Positions 1-11,464 of a DNA stretch of 64,000 bases are shown one piece after another. The DNA is taken from NCBI GenBank assembly GCA_964016985.1, contig OZ024823.1, positions 131,894,112-131,958,111 on the forward strand. Direction: 5' to 3'. The notes beneath the pieces were generated by a model. The model worked only from the letters and a program-made list of their open reading frames with translations, was not told the DNA's origin and made no database searches. The DNA comes from Anodontia alba (lineage: Eukaryota > Mollusca > Bivalvia > Lucinida > Lucinidae). The stretch's first letter is position 1. Every line of letters begins with the position of its first letter. The position numbers and the translations under genes were made by a program.

Positions 1-395
1 TTGACTACTGTCAAGAAGTCCATACTAAAACAAGAAATAAAAAATATTTTGGTCCAATTTTTGGCTGATAAGAAAATTCTTGATTCTACTGCTTTGTTTC
101 TTGCTCTCATAATTCAGACAGGTTTGCAAATGCGAGAGCTTGCAATTCAGAAGCAAATTGAGTTAGAAAAATTAAGATTAGAACAAGAAAAACTTAAACT
201 TGATCAAGAAGACAAACTTGAATGCAGAAAGAACGAATGGAAATGGAATAATGAGTAGGGAAAGAAGGAATGGAAATGGAAGAGAGGGAGAAAGAAAAAG
301 AAAGACAAATGCAGAGAGAAAGGGAAAAATTAAAATCTGATTTGATACAGAATTAAGAATGAAAGAATTAGAAATGCAAAACATGACGGTAAAAC
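1..395 (+). pseudogene. Gag 5' portion of a Ty3/gypsy-type retrotransposon, partial
   Basis: The reading frame is open from the window edge to 258 and translates to a helical, highly charged region rich in Leu, Glu, Lys and Gln (residues about 42-75), as in the coiled-coil N-terminal half of gag proteins of gypsy-like elements. It stops at the TAG at 256-258, but similar Glu/Lys-rich coding sense continues in other frames to about 390, so the gene has suffered indels. The gag body resumes after the MITE at 396-675. The true start lies outside the window. The gag assignment rests on the downstream body and on RT further on; the N-terminal part alone would not be diagnostic. Confidence 0.55.
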
Positions 396-675
396 CATTA
401 CGAAAACACGCCTATTCAAATATACGGAAAAGTTAATCACCGAAAAATTGAAAATTTTCAGACAAAAAATTCAAATATTTTTCGTATTTCTGCTCAAAAC
501 ATAGATTGTGGGTACTCGTTAGAACCACCTCACAGAGGCGGTTCTAACGAATACCCACAATCTATGTTTTTGAGCAAAAATAAGAAAAATAATGTATACC
601 CCTGTAAACCCCAGTTTTACTATATAAAAGTGGGGTTTAAGGGGGTCAAAATTATATAGGCATGTTTCCGTGATG
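396..675 (+). mobile_element. MITE family A, copy 1, inserted in gag
   Basis: A 280-bp element with terminal inverted repeats CATTACGAAAACACGCCTAT at the left and ATAGGCATGTTTCCGTGATG at the right. Its middle (about 503-563) is a near-perfect hairpin carrying GATTGTGGGTACTCGTTAGA on one arm and its complement on the other. Two further copies lie at 41834-42122 (same orientation) and 43972-44249 (opposite). It has no coding capacity. It splits gag, so it arrived after the retrotransposon. The target-site duplication could not be fixed by eye. Confidence 0.85.
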
Positions 676-1262
676 GGCAACCTTTAGACTGATGCTCATT
701 TTGAAGTTACCAAATACATTAGATTAGTTCCTCCATTTCAGAAAATAGAGGTTTACTAGTATTTTTTCATTTTGAAAAAGTAGTAGAAAATTTAAAATGG
801 CCAAAAGAGCATTGGACATTGCTGTTGCAAAGTGTTAGAACTGGGGTGGCTCGAGAAATTTATACTCAGCTGACTGTCGAGCAGAGCTCCAGTTATGATA
901 CTGTAAAGGAGTTAATTCTTAAGGCTTATGAGTTGGTTCCTAAGCCATACAGGCAAATATTTAGGAACTGTAAGAAAGGAAATGAGCAGACCCATGTAGA
1001 ATTTGCTAGAACTAAAGAACAGTTATTTGATAGGTGGTGCTCTTCTATGAAAATTGGCTCTGATCATGAAAAACTTAGACAGCTCATGCTTGTAGAGGAG
1101 TTCAAAAGTTGCATAAATTCGTCCTTTTTAGATGAGAAACAAGTTGAAACTTTGGAAGCTGCAGCTCGACTTGCAGACGATTATGCTTTAACACATAAGG
1201 TTTCCTTTATCAATAAGTCAAATCCCTCTAGAAGACCATTTTTCCCACAATCAGGATCCAAA
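676..1262 (+). pseudogene. Gag body (SCAN/gag-like region) of the gypsy-type element, broken
   Basis: After the MITE, coding sense resumes with a stop near 755. A long open stretch (819-1298) then encodes an Arg/Lys-rich helical domain with the pattern REIYTQL, VKELILKAYEL and a Leu/Ala-rich tail ending ADDYALTHKVSF. This order (helical capsid-like domain with a YxLVPxxYR-type segment) is seen in SCAN-like gag domains of metazoan gypsy elements. No CCHC zinc knuckle or protease follows: at about 1262 the sequence jumps to integrase. The final 12 or so codons of the open frame are therefore junction sequence, not gag. Confidence 0.65.
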
Positions 1263-1500
1263 CATAGGTTACAAGAGTTTATTGCCCTGAAAGTTTGAAT
1301 TTGGCCCACGAAAATCCAACGTCAGGCCATTTAGGTGTAAACAAGACCTATTACAAAATTCTTAACAATTTTTACTGGCCAGGGTTAAAATCTGATGCTT
1401 CTAAGTTTTGTTAATCTTACCATACTTGTCAGATGGTAGGAAAACCTAACCAGACAATACCAAAAGTTCACTCACAGCCCATACCTGCTTTGGATGAACC
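1263..1500 (+). pseudogene. Integrase H2C2 zinc-binding fragment
   Basis: In the frame shifted from gag, the sequence reads LNLAHENPTSGHLGVNKTYY followed by FYWPGLKSD and a C-x(5)-C pattern. This is the His-His-Cys-Cys zinc domain at the N-terminus of retroviral-type integrases, ending in the linker before the catalytic core. A TAA (near 1412) sits between the two cysteine positions. No DDE catalytic core follows; at about 1500 the text changes to the region just upstream of reverse transcriptase. Integrase before RT is the reverse of normal Ty3/gypsy order, so this is a rearranged copy. Confidence 0.7.
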
Positions 1501-2410
1501 TTTTAATATAACAGTAATTGAACACTTATTTCCGGATATTCCTACAAGGACTGACAAAATTTATCATGATGTGAATGTTGAGGATTCACAACCTGTCAAA
1601 CAACATCCATATAGAATGAACCCAACAAAACAAAAATATCTTAAGGAGGAAATTCAGTATTTGCTGGACAATGATTTCATTGAACGAAGCCAAATTGAAT
1701 ACAGTTTTCCTTGAATTATTGTACCAAAACTGGACGGATCATATCGAATGTGCACCTATTACAGGAAGGTAAATAATTTGAGTAAAGCAGACACATTTCT
1801 CATGTGTGACTGGATGACTGTATTGCCAAAATTGGAAATTCAAAATATATAACTAAATTTAGCGAATTCCTCTAACAGAAAGAGCCAAAGACATCTCAGC
1901 ATTTGTTACTCCTGATAGATTATATCTCTATAAAGTAATGCCTTTTGAAATAAAACAAAAACTCTTCAGTAACATTTCAACGCTTAATCAATACCATAAT
2001 AGCTGGAATCAAGCATTGCGAGGCTAACATCGATGATGCAATCATGTACAATGATAAGTGGAATCATCATCTCAGGACTTAAAAACATTCTTGATAAACT
2101 AAGTGAAACAAAACTGACAATAAGCCTTGCTAAAATTAAATTCTGTCATGCAACTTTAACATTTCTAGGACATGTTGTGGGTCATGGTCAGGTTAAGCTT
2201 ATAGAAGCTAAAGTTGAAGCTTTTTCAGATTTTCCGGTGCTCACATGCAAAAGACAACTGATGAGATTTCATGGTATGTCCGGTTATTACAGAAAATTCT
2301 GTAATAATTTTTCTGTCATTGCTGAGCCACCGACTAATTTACTTAGTAAAAGAATGAGGTTTAAGTGGACCAGTGTTTGTCAGAATGCCACAAAAGGAAT
2401 GATTCTAGAG
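1500..2410 (+). pseudogene. Reverse transcriptase of the gypsy-type element, broken
   Basis: The RT begins with a linker (HLFPDIPTRTDKIYHDVNVE) and the typical PYRMNP, YLLDNDFIE and DGSYRMC blocks. It then passes through a Glu/Lys/Ile-rich finger region to the catalytic block, which reads NIDD near 2023-2034: the Tyr of the usual YxDD is Asn. The later LGHVVG and GYYRKFCNNF blocks of the thumb and connection are clear. Frames shift several times and a stop occurs near 1712. The copy is dead by stops, frameshifts and the altered active site. Confidence 0.8.
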
Positions 2411-2529
2411 TAGAGAAAAAATGCTTGTCTCTCATTCTTGCTCTTCAACATTTTGAAGTGTATCTAACTTCTTCAACCTCACCTATTGTTGTTTTCAGCG
2501 ATCACAATCCGCTGACTTTCATCCATAAG

Positions 2530-2564
<35 letters not shown>

Positions 2565-2690
2565 AAGAATCTGCGGTTACTCAGATAGAGCATGTTGTTA
2601 CAAGAATATAATCTTGACATCAGGCATATCAAAGGAAAAGATAATATTATTCCTGATGCCCTGCCTAGAGCATGATGTCTCGATCTTCCT
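2411..2690 (+). pseudogene. RNase H C-terminal part, split by an A-tract
   Basis: Text typical of gypsy RNase H appears: KKCLSLILALQHFEVYL, then VVFSDHNPLTFIH, then after the A-run a frame giving DIRHIKGKDNIIPDAL. The first half of RNase H (about 80 residues expected after the RT connection) is missing, since the RT text ending near 2395 passes directly to the mid-domain. A run of about 32 A (2532-2563) interrupts the domain between its DHNPL block and its RHIKGKDN block. Nothing resembling integrase follows, consistent with the integrase fragment being upstream. Confidence 0.7.
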
Positions 2691-3000
2691 GTAACTTGCT
2701 GTTTAAAAGATTCCATTTACCTTTTTCATTATTCTATTTTATGATAATTCTATGGCAAAAAAAGGCTTTAATACATAAATCTTTCTTTCTTTGAAAAGGG
2801 TAAGTGTTATATATAAGGTGTCCAATTATTTTAAATGTCATGTTTACTATTTTTCTTTAAATAACTTTCTGGAAAAAATATATTTACAATAACATGTTGT
2901 TTATCTTGCTTATGTTCTTGATTCTGGACTAAGTTATTTTTGGCATGTCAGAGAATATCTAGAATATTCTTGAACAAAACTGGAAAATGAGTAGTGCCTC
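2691..3000 (+). other. 3' flank of gypsy copy, possible LTR start
   Basis: AT-rich sequence with no ORF. A TGTTATATATAAGG stretch near 2808 could be the start of a 3' LTR (TG start, TATA-like box), as expected shortly after an RNase H or integrase end, but no second LTR is visible in the window for comparison. Low confidence. Confidence 0.2.
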
Positions 3001-5392
3001 TAGTAAATGCTTTTTCTAGAATGGTTTCAGAGAAGAATTTTCTTTTAGTTTTTCCATTTATAAGTCTATGGGAGATAATGACCCCTCGGGCGTGGCAAAT
3101 TTAGATCCTAGGGGCTTGATTGGCAGGATTTATTTAGGGGACCAGTAAACACTGCTACATATAATATATATATCAGCCGTGGGCCTCATGGTTTCAGAGA
3201 AGATGATTTTTAAGTATTTTTCAATTATCGGTCTATGGGAGCTAATGACCCCAGAGGAGTGGCACATTTGGACCCAGGGGCATGATTGGCAGGATTTAGA
3301 TAGGAACCACTAAACATTGCTATATACTAAATATATAGGCCTCATGGTTTCAATGAAGCAGATTTTTTTAAACGTGTTTCTATTATAAGTCTATGGTAGG
3401 CAATTTAGACCCCAGGGGCTTGATCGGCAGGATTTATGCAAGGGACCACTAAACTTTATGCAGGGGACCACTAAACTACTAAATATACCTGCTGTAAGCA
3501 TTATGGTTTCATAGAAGAAAATTTGTTCAGTTTTTTTTTTTCAATTATAAGTCTAATATCCTCTAGCGCGTGGTCACTTTGGACCCAAGCGGCATGGTTG
3601 GCTGGATTTATGTAGGAGACCGCTAAACATTTCTACATACTTAATCTGTTAGCTCTGAGCCTCATGGTTACAGAGAAGAAGATTTTTAAATGTTCTTTAG
3701 CTTTTATATATACATATGACCTCCCCCCTCCCCCCTAGATGTAGCCAGTTTGGACCCGGGGGTGGGGGGGGGGGGGGGCTTGTTTAGCAGGAATTACATA
3801 GGGGACCACTAAAGGTTGCTACATACTAAATATATAAGTTTTGGGCCCCATGGTTTGAGAGAAGAAGGTTTTTAATGGGGTTTTTTCCCGTTATAAGTCT
3901 GTCGGAGCTAATTACACCCCCACCTCCACCCCCACTCCCAGTCGTGACCAATTTAGACCCTGGGGCTTGATTGGCAAGATTTATGTAGGGGACCACTAAT
4001 TTTTTCTACATACAAGATATATATAAATGTAGGCCTCATGGTTTTATAGAATAAGATTTTTTTTTAAATTTTCCAATTATAAGTCTATGGGAGTTAATGA
4101 ACCCAGGGGCGTTGCCAGTTTAGACCCCAAGGGCGTACAGGGCATGATTTATGTATGGGACCACTAAACATTGCTAAATATATAAGCCGTGAGCCTCATG
4201 GTTTCAGAGAAAAATATTTGTAAGTTTTTTTTGTTTTGTTTTGTTTTCTTTTTTTTTTTTTTCATTAGAAGTCTGTGCGAGCTAAAGAACACTGGGGAGT
4301 GGCCAATTTTGGACCCCAGGAGCATAATTTGCAGCATCTCTATAGGGAATCACTTTAAATTGCTACATACTAAATCTAAGTTGTAAATTAACGTCAAAAA
4401 GATTGCCTTTGGAAACAAAGAACACACCACAGATCAGAAAACCTCATGGTTTCATAGATGATGTTTTTTCCCCAGTGTAAGGCTATGGGAGCTAATGAAC
4501 CCCGCGGCATGGCCAGTTTGGCGAGGATTGATCGGCAGGATTTAGGGTGTGGCCAGTTTAGACCCAGAGGCTTGATTGGCAGGATTTATGTAGGGGACCA
4601 CTAAACATTGGTATATACTCAGTAACTAAGCTGTGGGCCTCATGGTTGCAGAGAAGAAGATTTTTTTTTTTTTTTCATTATGTCTATTGGAGCTAATGAC
4701 CCCTGGGGCATGGCCAATTTGGACCTCAGGGGCATTGTTGGCACGATGTATGTAGGAGACTACTTAACATCGCTCCATACTTTATCTATTAGTTCTCGGC
4801 CTCATAGTTTCATAGAAGATTTTTAACGTTCTTTAGCTATATAGCTCTATATAAACATATGACCCCTGGGGCGTAGCCAGTTTGGACACCAGGGGCTTGA
4901 TTAGAACGATTTATGTAAGGGACCACTAAACATTGCTCTAAACTGAATATATAAGCTGTGGGCCTCATGGTTCAGAAAAGAAGTATTTTTTTAAGTTTTT
5001 TTTCCCATTATAAGTCTATGAGAGATAATGTCCTCGGGGCGTGGCCAGTTTTTGCCCCCAGGGGCTTGATTGGGAGGATTTTTGTAGATTGCTACATACT
5101 AAATATATATGCCGTGGGCCTCACGGTTTCTGAGAAGAAGATTTTTAAAGTTTCACCATTATAAGTCTACAGAAGCTATATATGGGCATGACGGCCATCT
5201 TGATTTACGGACCATGACCATTTGTATATATTTTCAATCCTCCTTCAGCACAAGGTCCACATGAAGTTTGAAGAAGTTCGGCTGAGGGGTTTCAAAGAGA
5301 AGTTGTTCAAAGTGTAAAAGGACGGACGAACGACGGACTGGGAGTGACCACAATAGCTAACTCATCCTAAGCCTTCGGCTGAGGTGAGCTAA
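3000..5392 (+). repeat. Tandem array 1 (about 13 units of about 160 bp) with hairpin right end
   Basis: The phrase CTCATGGTTTCAGAGAAGAA recurs with variation near 3025, 3186, 3340, 3502, 3660, 3846, 4031, 4193, 4442, 4637, 4799, 4962 and 5118. Each unit also carries a CCAGTTTGGACCCCAGGGG-like segment and an AGGGGACCACTAAACATTGC-like segment. Spacing is mostly 154-164 bp, with some 186-248. The array ends in a single-copy arm with GGACGGACGAACGACGG and a terminal GCCTTCGGCTGAGGTGAGCT hairpin followed by an A-run (to about 5392). The array at 60694-62887 has the same architecture and end. This layout (left arm, tandem core, right arm with terminal hairpin) matches non-autonomous Helitron/Helentron-like mollusc elements (pearl/HINE type); that class call is inference. 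No left boundary is recognisable. Confidence 0.75.
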
Positions 5393-5439
5393 AAAAAAGA
5401 GTTTAGCTGTAGCGTGTTGGCAAGTGTTTTTGTACGCTC

Positions 5440-5605
5440 GGGAAACTCTGTATATAAAATAGATATTCCGATTTTCTTTTGTATTTTTCTAGAAAACATG
5501 TTATGGGTACTCATTAAAAATGCCTTAGCAATGCACTTCTAATGAGTACTCACAGTATAAATTTTTGTGGAAAAATCAGAAAAAAAATAGCAACACTATA
5601 CTTTC
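5440..5605. mobile_element. Palindromic MITE-like element with GTACTCATTA core (copy B)
   Basis: A hairpin-forming stretch centred near 5527 pairs ATGGGTACTCATTAAAAATG with CTTCTAATGAGTACTCACAG. A/T-rich arms with TTTTCTAGAAAA and TTTTTGTGGAAAAA flank it. The core resembles that of MITE family A and of 8718-8790 and 17925-18005, but the outer parts differ. Confidence 0.55.
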
Positions 5606-6249
5606 TGAAACCTAACAAACACCTAATTCAAGCTCTCCTTAGACTAGATAATCTAAATGACACTTTCATAATTACCCTGGTATTTTAAGACACTGAAATC
5701 CAGATAAAATGCAATAGAATGCCTATGATAATTAGAAGATAATAAGCACATCTTATCTTCTACTGTTAAAGGTATAACTCTAGATAAGTAAAGCGCTATA
5801 AAATCTAGATAAAACCGAATACAATGTGGGATACTTGAAATATTTTAGCACATTTTAACTTTGGTATTTGGCATGAAAATCACAACTCTATGAATGATGG
5901 CTTTTGTTTATCTCTCCACAAAATCATACAAGGGTCTCATTGCACAAACAAAGATGAACTGCAACAGAGGAAACCACATTGGAACGGTCAACAGTAACTC
6001 CATTTGAGTGTGCGTCGGGGTGGGGGTGGGGAAAGAAATTAAACCAGTTTTAGTCACGCGAAATTTCACCCTTAATTCTGATCCGGCTCCAAGTTACAAA
6101 TATATGTTCAGTAACCTTAGGGGTCCTCTATTTCATCTATGATCATCACAGTGAAAAACGCATATAATAAGAAACGCTGTTAGGAAAAAAAAGCAAAGGA
6201 CTCAATGTCGATTTGAAGTCAGACTTATAGCCAGGTGCCAACCATCTCA
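5606..6249. other. No gene or repeat recognised
   Basis: AT-rich non-coding sequence. Short open frames have no coding character. A G-rich patch (6016-6032) is low complexity. Confidence 0.5.
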
Positions 6250-6640
6250 AACATATTGAGGACGGAGCCGTCGTTTAGTCAGAGGACCGATCCATCGCAT
6301 GCAATTAAAGATGATTGAATTAACAGCCATGTACGCAGTTTGCCGCAGAATATCCATGCTGTAATTTACCTTTCTGCAGCGAGAAACAATCTTTTTAAAA
6401 TATTCGGAAAATCAGCTTTGCCAGTAATCTTTCTGAATTTATAGACTAATTCGTCATAGAATTCAGGTTCGGGCTTGCCTTCTTGCAGAAGTTTTTTTTT
6501 TTTTTTTTTTTTTTTTTTTCAAAACATTGTTTTTTTGGGTATTAATTTAGACTGACAGCGATAAAACGGTGCCCTTGCTAAAGCAGTTTAGCAGGTAAAA
6601 TTTTATTTCGATTATTAAAGGCACTGACTTGACAAAATGC
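6250..6640 (-). pseudogene. Decayed C-terminal part of the RT-encoding family (copy 1)
   Basis: Reading the minus strand from about 6640, the pieces LLQEGKPEPEFYDELVYKFR, a KITGKADF block and then, in another frame, NYSMDILRQTA are recognisable against the better copies at 16500-17085 and 63245-64000. A T-run (about 6492-6519) interrupts the coding sense, and an AKLL-QGHRF piece lies beyond it. Multiple frameshifts and stops are present. It belongs to a reverse transcriptase with an SRYLDD catalytic block (seen only in the copy at 63.2 kb). Confidence 0.65.
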
Positions 6641-8221
6641 AACAGCAAAACGAATTACACCATATGATTTAGCTATAGGGACATCGCCACCCAAAAATGA
6701 AAAAATATATTATCAAAACTAAAGTAGCACTGTCCTGTAAAAAAGTCTTACATGTGTAACATTAGCTCAAACGAAATTCTAGCTATAAAAATTAGAACAT
6801 GTTTTACGTTGTTTATCATAACGATACACTTGCTTAAGAATTTCAGCAGGTTCACGAGGTTGTACAATATAGTAAATTAGTGCAAAAAAGTGGAAATAAT
6901 AAAAATATCATCAGGATGACCTAGCACAACAGGCATTTCGATTTGACACGCTTATCTTATATTTGGATTAGTATAGGTACGAGGGACGGAATAAATAAAT
7001 AGATAAATAAATAAAAATAATAATACAGGTGTTTTCATTTCAATGAAGTGATAGTTTATTGTTTATATATTTTAGGAGTGTGAGGTTTAGCTTGCAAGAA
7101 GGGGCGCGAATTGCGTAGTTAGTCTCCGATTTTCGTGATTTTGTATGTTCTTCGTTTCCAAAGGCAATTCTTTTTTTACTTTTATGACACCATTAAAAAT
7201 GGGACACATATCAGCAGCACACGTTTTTCCAAAGATCTATTGCTGGGCCCTGGGTCCAAGGGTTCGGCATTAGTACATGAAATGACGAGCATTACGAGTC
7301 TACAGCTTGATCAGTGCCGGCCAATTTCATTTTTTTTCCACGATGGCGTAAATAAGTTGTGCGAAACATATTTATACGACGCATAATATTCGTACAATGA
7401 CTGTGTAAATTCTCGTATGCAGAAGAAACGTTGATGAGATAAGCATTATAAATCGTATAGGGAAATTATTTGTGGCATTACCCTAAGTAATAATGAAATC
7501 CCAGCGGGTAACAAAGTCGTTTCAACGTTGATATCACGTCGTTGAGGGACATGACGTTGTTTTAATGTTGTGTGCCTGTTGTAATATTTCTAGTCACGCG
7601 AGATGTTCGAACTTCACACGCATATCAAATTATTATGAATCACTTCTTTTTTCGTGGTCTTTATCGTGCGGTCCTTGGCTACAGTCCACATATAGTGGAC
7701 CTTCGAGCATTCAAAGTCCAAGAGACCAGAATTCGTGAGCGAGTGATTATGTAAAGACATCGATACAGTGTTAACAATATTCACAATAATTCCTGTTCAC
7801 GGATAGGCAGATAATACCGAAAATATATACTTCGCAGATATTTGGTGGTTAACAATATTTGCACATGAACCTTTATGCCAGTGTTATTATTAACCCATTT
7901 ATATCATTCTACCTAACTCCTTGGCCCGATCCATTCACATTAGGAGGGGTGTCTTGTTAGTTTTTATTATTAACGATTTGAAGAAATTCATGTATACAAT
8001 GCAAATAGTATGGATCCTGATCAGACACCGTGTTCTCTGGCGTTGCGTCCTATCAATGTCTTTACTGTTTGAAAATGTCCTGTGGGACGACGTTCCAGCG
8101 ACGTTGTAACAAAGTTGTTGCGACGTTGTGTATTTGCTGTGGTTGTACTTATGTTACAACTTACATTTTGTTATTGTTGTTGGTTGAATGAGTAGCTCTT
8201 GTTTTGCCACAGATTTTTGTT
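6641..8221. other. Non-coding, with short dispersed-repeat fragments
   Basis: Near 7115-7185 there is a fragment of the dispersed motif GTCTCCGATTTTCGTGATTT with GTTTCCAAAGGCAAT. Around 7500-7590 and 8075-8135 there are AACGTTG / CAACGTC-rich stretches with CCCAGCGGG and GTGCCTGTTG, related to the AACGTC snapback at 43271-43376. I see no coding sequence. Confidence 0.5.
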
Positions 8222-8590
8222 TGATTAATTGAGGCCCTTCTGAAACTGATTGAGGAGGGAGTCGTCATTTTGTCTGAGGCCAACACACCGCCGTGCATAT
8301 AAAGAGGGAATCTAAGTTATCAGTCACAATTTGATAAACAACCATGCGTACATTTAGCTACAGAATATCCATGCTGTGATCTATCTTATTTCGCAGTGAG
8401 TGACAATCTTTTTAAGTATTCAAAAAATAAATAAATAAATAAATAAGTTTGCCAACAATATTTCTGAATCTAGAGACTAAGTCATCATAAAATTCAGGTT
8501 CCGATAGACCTTCTTGCAGAAGTGTTTTCAAAGGAAGGGCTGCGGTTTGTGATTGTGGCACTCCCTGGACTTTTCTCTTACTTTTTTTTT
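8222..8590 (-). pseudogene. Decayed RT-family C-terminus joined to its inverted 3' tail (copy 2)
   Basis: On the minus strand from about 8530 the text LLQEGLSEPEFYDDLVSRFR and later HSMDIL matches the RT family. A simple AAAT repeat interrupts it (about 8430-8448). Immediately beyond its 5' side (8535-8588) lies GGGCTGCGGTTTGTGATTGT. In the better copies this is the terminal tail of the 3' UTR, but here it is in opposite orientation to the coding part. The same inverted-tail layout occurs at 62888-64000. Confidence 0.65.
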
Positions 8591-8717
8591 ATACACTCGA
8601 ATCCCAATGGGTCGAACATCTTTGGGACACTGAAATTTGTTTTAGGTATGGTTAGTTCAAGCCACTGGAGGTTAGTCATAGCGTCAGATTAGGAGACAAA
8701 TTTCGATCTTCTATAAA

Positions 8718-8790
8718 CTAATGGTATGTGGAGTGTACTCATTAGAATCGCCTGGACGAGGCGATTCTAATGATTACACACTGCATATAT
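8718..8790. mobile_element. Palindromic core with GTACTCATTAGAA (copy C)
   Basis: AGTGTACTCATTAGAATCGC pairs with GCGATTCTAATGATTACAC around a centre near 8752. It is the same hairpin motif as in MITE family A and at 5.5 and 17.9 kb; outer boundaries are not clear. Confidence 0.6.
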
Positions 8791-10549
8791 TTTCATGATG
8801 AAATAGGAAAAATTCCTAAAATACCCCTAAATATTTATTTTCTTCAGCTGTGGGAAGAATGTCCATAGTACTCAAAAACGAATTCGAATTAGCCACGGTA
8901 ATTGAGTCATCGGTGTCCAAGTCACTGAGGTTTTATTGTACATGCTGGTCATTTAGTTGACGGAAAATCACTGTGTTTTCGCGAGTCCATAATCATAATA
9001 ATGATAAAGACGTTTTATAAAATCCGTAATGGCAGGTTTTGAATTTTGCAGACGTCGATGAATCCGTTGCTATTGCGTTAAAATTTCATGAGTTTACGGA
9101 GTCACAAATTTAGCCACAGAACTATCTCGCGCATATAAAGTGATTTACAGTATCTGATATGTAGTGGAAGGGGTCATTTTTATCATGTGTGCAGATAGGA
9201 TATATAAGATCTAATATGAATCTAATAGGTGCTACCTATATCCGTGCGTCCAAATTATCATCACATACTTCATAGGTGGGCTGGCCAGATCTATCTGAAT
9301 TTGATTTCAGACCGCGCCTGACTTCTGAATCCACTTCATGAATTGCGATATAGCGTCCAAGTCAACAATATTTCAGTAGTTTAGAGACATTGCCTCCAAA
9401 TTTGTGGGACTTTTACCCGACCCGATCACATCAATTCGGGTCCTGCCGAGTTACTAGCAGCTCTGCCATGGAGGCTTTATGCAGCCCATCTATTTCGCGG
9501 GCCTCGATGGGCGGGGGCCATGCTTTCCAAATACCGAAAACTGGTGTATGCCGATGGCAGGTACATCGACAATACACTTTCGTGCGCTGACCTGAAATCC
9601 ATTTTACTGCTTCAGGATTTTTCTAAAGATTTTGACTGTTTGTGCGTTTTTGTCTTTGTTTCATTTTGGTCTTGTTTTTCTTTCTTTTTTTTTTTTTTTT
9701 TTTTTTTTTTGCGAGTCTACATATTATGAAAAGCAGGGAAAAAAAATAAAATAACAATAATTTACGAACCGGTCAAACAAACACATTACTGTGTCGAAGT
9801 TGTTATAGATTATCACGTGAAAAGAGCGTTAAGTCTATGTGTTATCTAAAAAACTACATCAAAGTGCACCTTATGCACTAAACGAATCATGCTTAGTTCG
9901 TAAACAGACGGAGAATGGATAGAAATAAAATTCGAAGTGGAGACAAAATTCAAAATGGCGGCAATCGCAAAGTTTGTGGGCTGACGTCATGTCTCGTGAT
10001 TAACCCCTTGCAATTGGAATACTTGGCGTTATTTGCTGTTTTGTTGCTATTATCGGCACGGCCGCGTGTCAATAGCCTCTGCCAAATCATGGAACGCTTA
10101 TTGTTTTTCAGGATAAGCACAGAACCACCCAAGCTTTTGTTGGGCCATCACAGTTTTGGTCACACTCATCACTGGTCACATAGTTAGTCTATAGTAGTGC
10201 GTCTGCACGCCGAACCACTTCGCGGTTCGGGTTGAACGCACTTATCAGTGTCACATTTCAGTAGACCAGTAAAATAATTGTCACAATGGTAAAAACATAT
10301 GGTGTATATCTTTTCCTTTATCTATTGAAATATCTTCATGGTTCCTTATCTTCCACTATTGACATATAAGGGAAACTTGACAGAATTTGGAATATATTGC
10401 TATTCCAAGTGCCATACAGTGCCTCCCGAATAGGTAAGATAAGAAATTAAGAAAGACCAACCTCATTACTTACACACGGCGGTTTGGTTGCTGTGATGAA
10501 AGTAGTAGTTTCCAACGTATATGTGTTACACAGGTGCTAATTGAAAGTT
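8791..10549. other. No gene recognised; T-tract and small hairpin
   Basis: Mostly unique AT-rich sequence. It has a T-run near 9686-9710 and a short perfect hairpin at 10208-10229 (CCGAACCACTTCGCGGTTCGG). The open frames in 9390-10187 are short and overlapping on both strands, with no recognisable domain. Confidence 0.45.
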
Positions 10550-10915
10550 TATTATGACTTACAATCACAAGCCGCAGCCCTTCCCGGACACCAAGAGGAA
10601 GAGGAAATAGACAAAACCGAACAAGCACAAATCGAACAAACGTACGAAAGGTACTAAGATTAGCTCTCTCTTCCCCAAAACGAGATAATCGCAATCTAAA
10701 AGGATTGAAAAACACAATAACAAAATAAGTCAAAATAACAAATCGCCTCGAGGAATAAACCACGAAGCAACAAAGAGTAAGCACCGCCTTAGAACGGTCA
10801 GTAGAATAAATTAGTCAAAAAGGACCCGGGCGGTGGGGTGGGGGAGGTGTTAAAGCACTTTTACAGCCGACTAACCCACCTGTGACCTCCAACTAGAGAG
10901 TAGCTGTTATTCTCG
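10550..10915 (-). repeat. 3' tail of the RT family, solo fragment
   Basis: Shares with 13495-14125, 15935-16520 and 62888-63170 the order AATCACAAGCCGCAGCCCTT, a purine-rich AAGAGGAAGAGGAAA, TTAGCTCTCTCTTCCCCAA, AAATCGCCTCG and TTTTACAGC. The tail is minus-strand oriented relative to the coding copy at 16-17 kb. A G-rich insert near 10830-10850 replaces part of it. Short ORFs here are incidental. Confidence 0.7.
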
Positions 10916-11464
10916 TTGACGACTTTTGATGTTAGATCGAACAAATTATATCCATAATTGTTATTTGAATACATGATTGGATAAATATTGTCAGTGTAGT
11001 AAACATGTTCATGTTTGCTACAAACCAGCATACGTCTGCATTGTCTGCTATTTTGGCGGCGAGGGAGGACAACTCAAAGTATAGTTCGCGGACACTCGCT
11101 ACCGACTGTCATAATTGAAAAGATAGAGAAAGTTTGCGGAAGTTAGTGACTGTCTGCGAACGCTTTGTATCACTCAACGCAGCCTTGGAGAAGTTGTATA
11201 AGCTCAGAATCGAGTAAGTCTGTTTTAAAAGATAAATCCGTCCTAGGCAAATTGACAAGATAACTTATCCCCAGATATGTCAAAGCCACTTCCGCATACC
11301 TCAGTCATGTATGTCCAGGGTTATATAACAGTGTCATTCCCGACTTGTCCAGCTTGCCCCCTTTCCCTTAGGACAAGTAAGAAATTTCAATTTACTCGTC
11401 CAGGGACAAAGACTTTAGAGCTACAGATAAGCAGATTATGATAGTCACAGCCTTTACTGTTTCT
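10916..11464. other. No gene or repeat recognised
   Basis: Unique-looking sequence; no ORF longer than about 60 codons and no recognisable repeat. Confidence 0.45.

Noticed and set aside
10470..10784. 104-codon minus-strand ORF and its relatives at 13448, 15962 and 62918
   Set aside because: They fall in the 3' tail of the RT family and share only its DNA repeat; frames are not maintained between copies.
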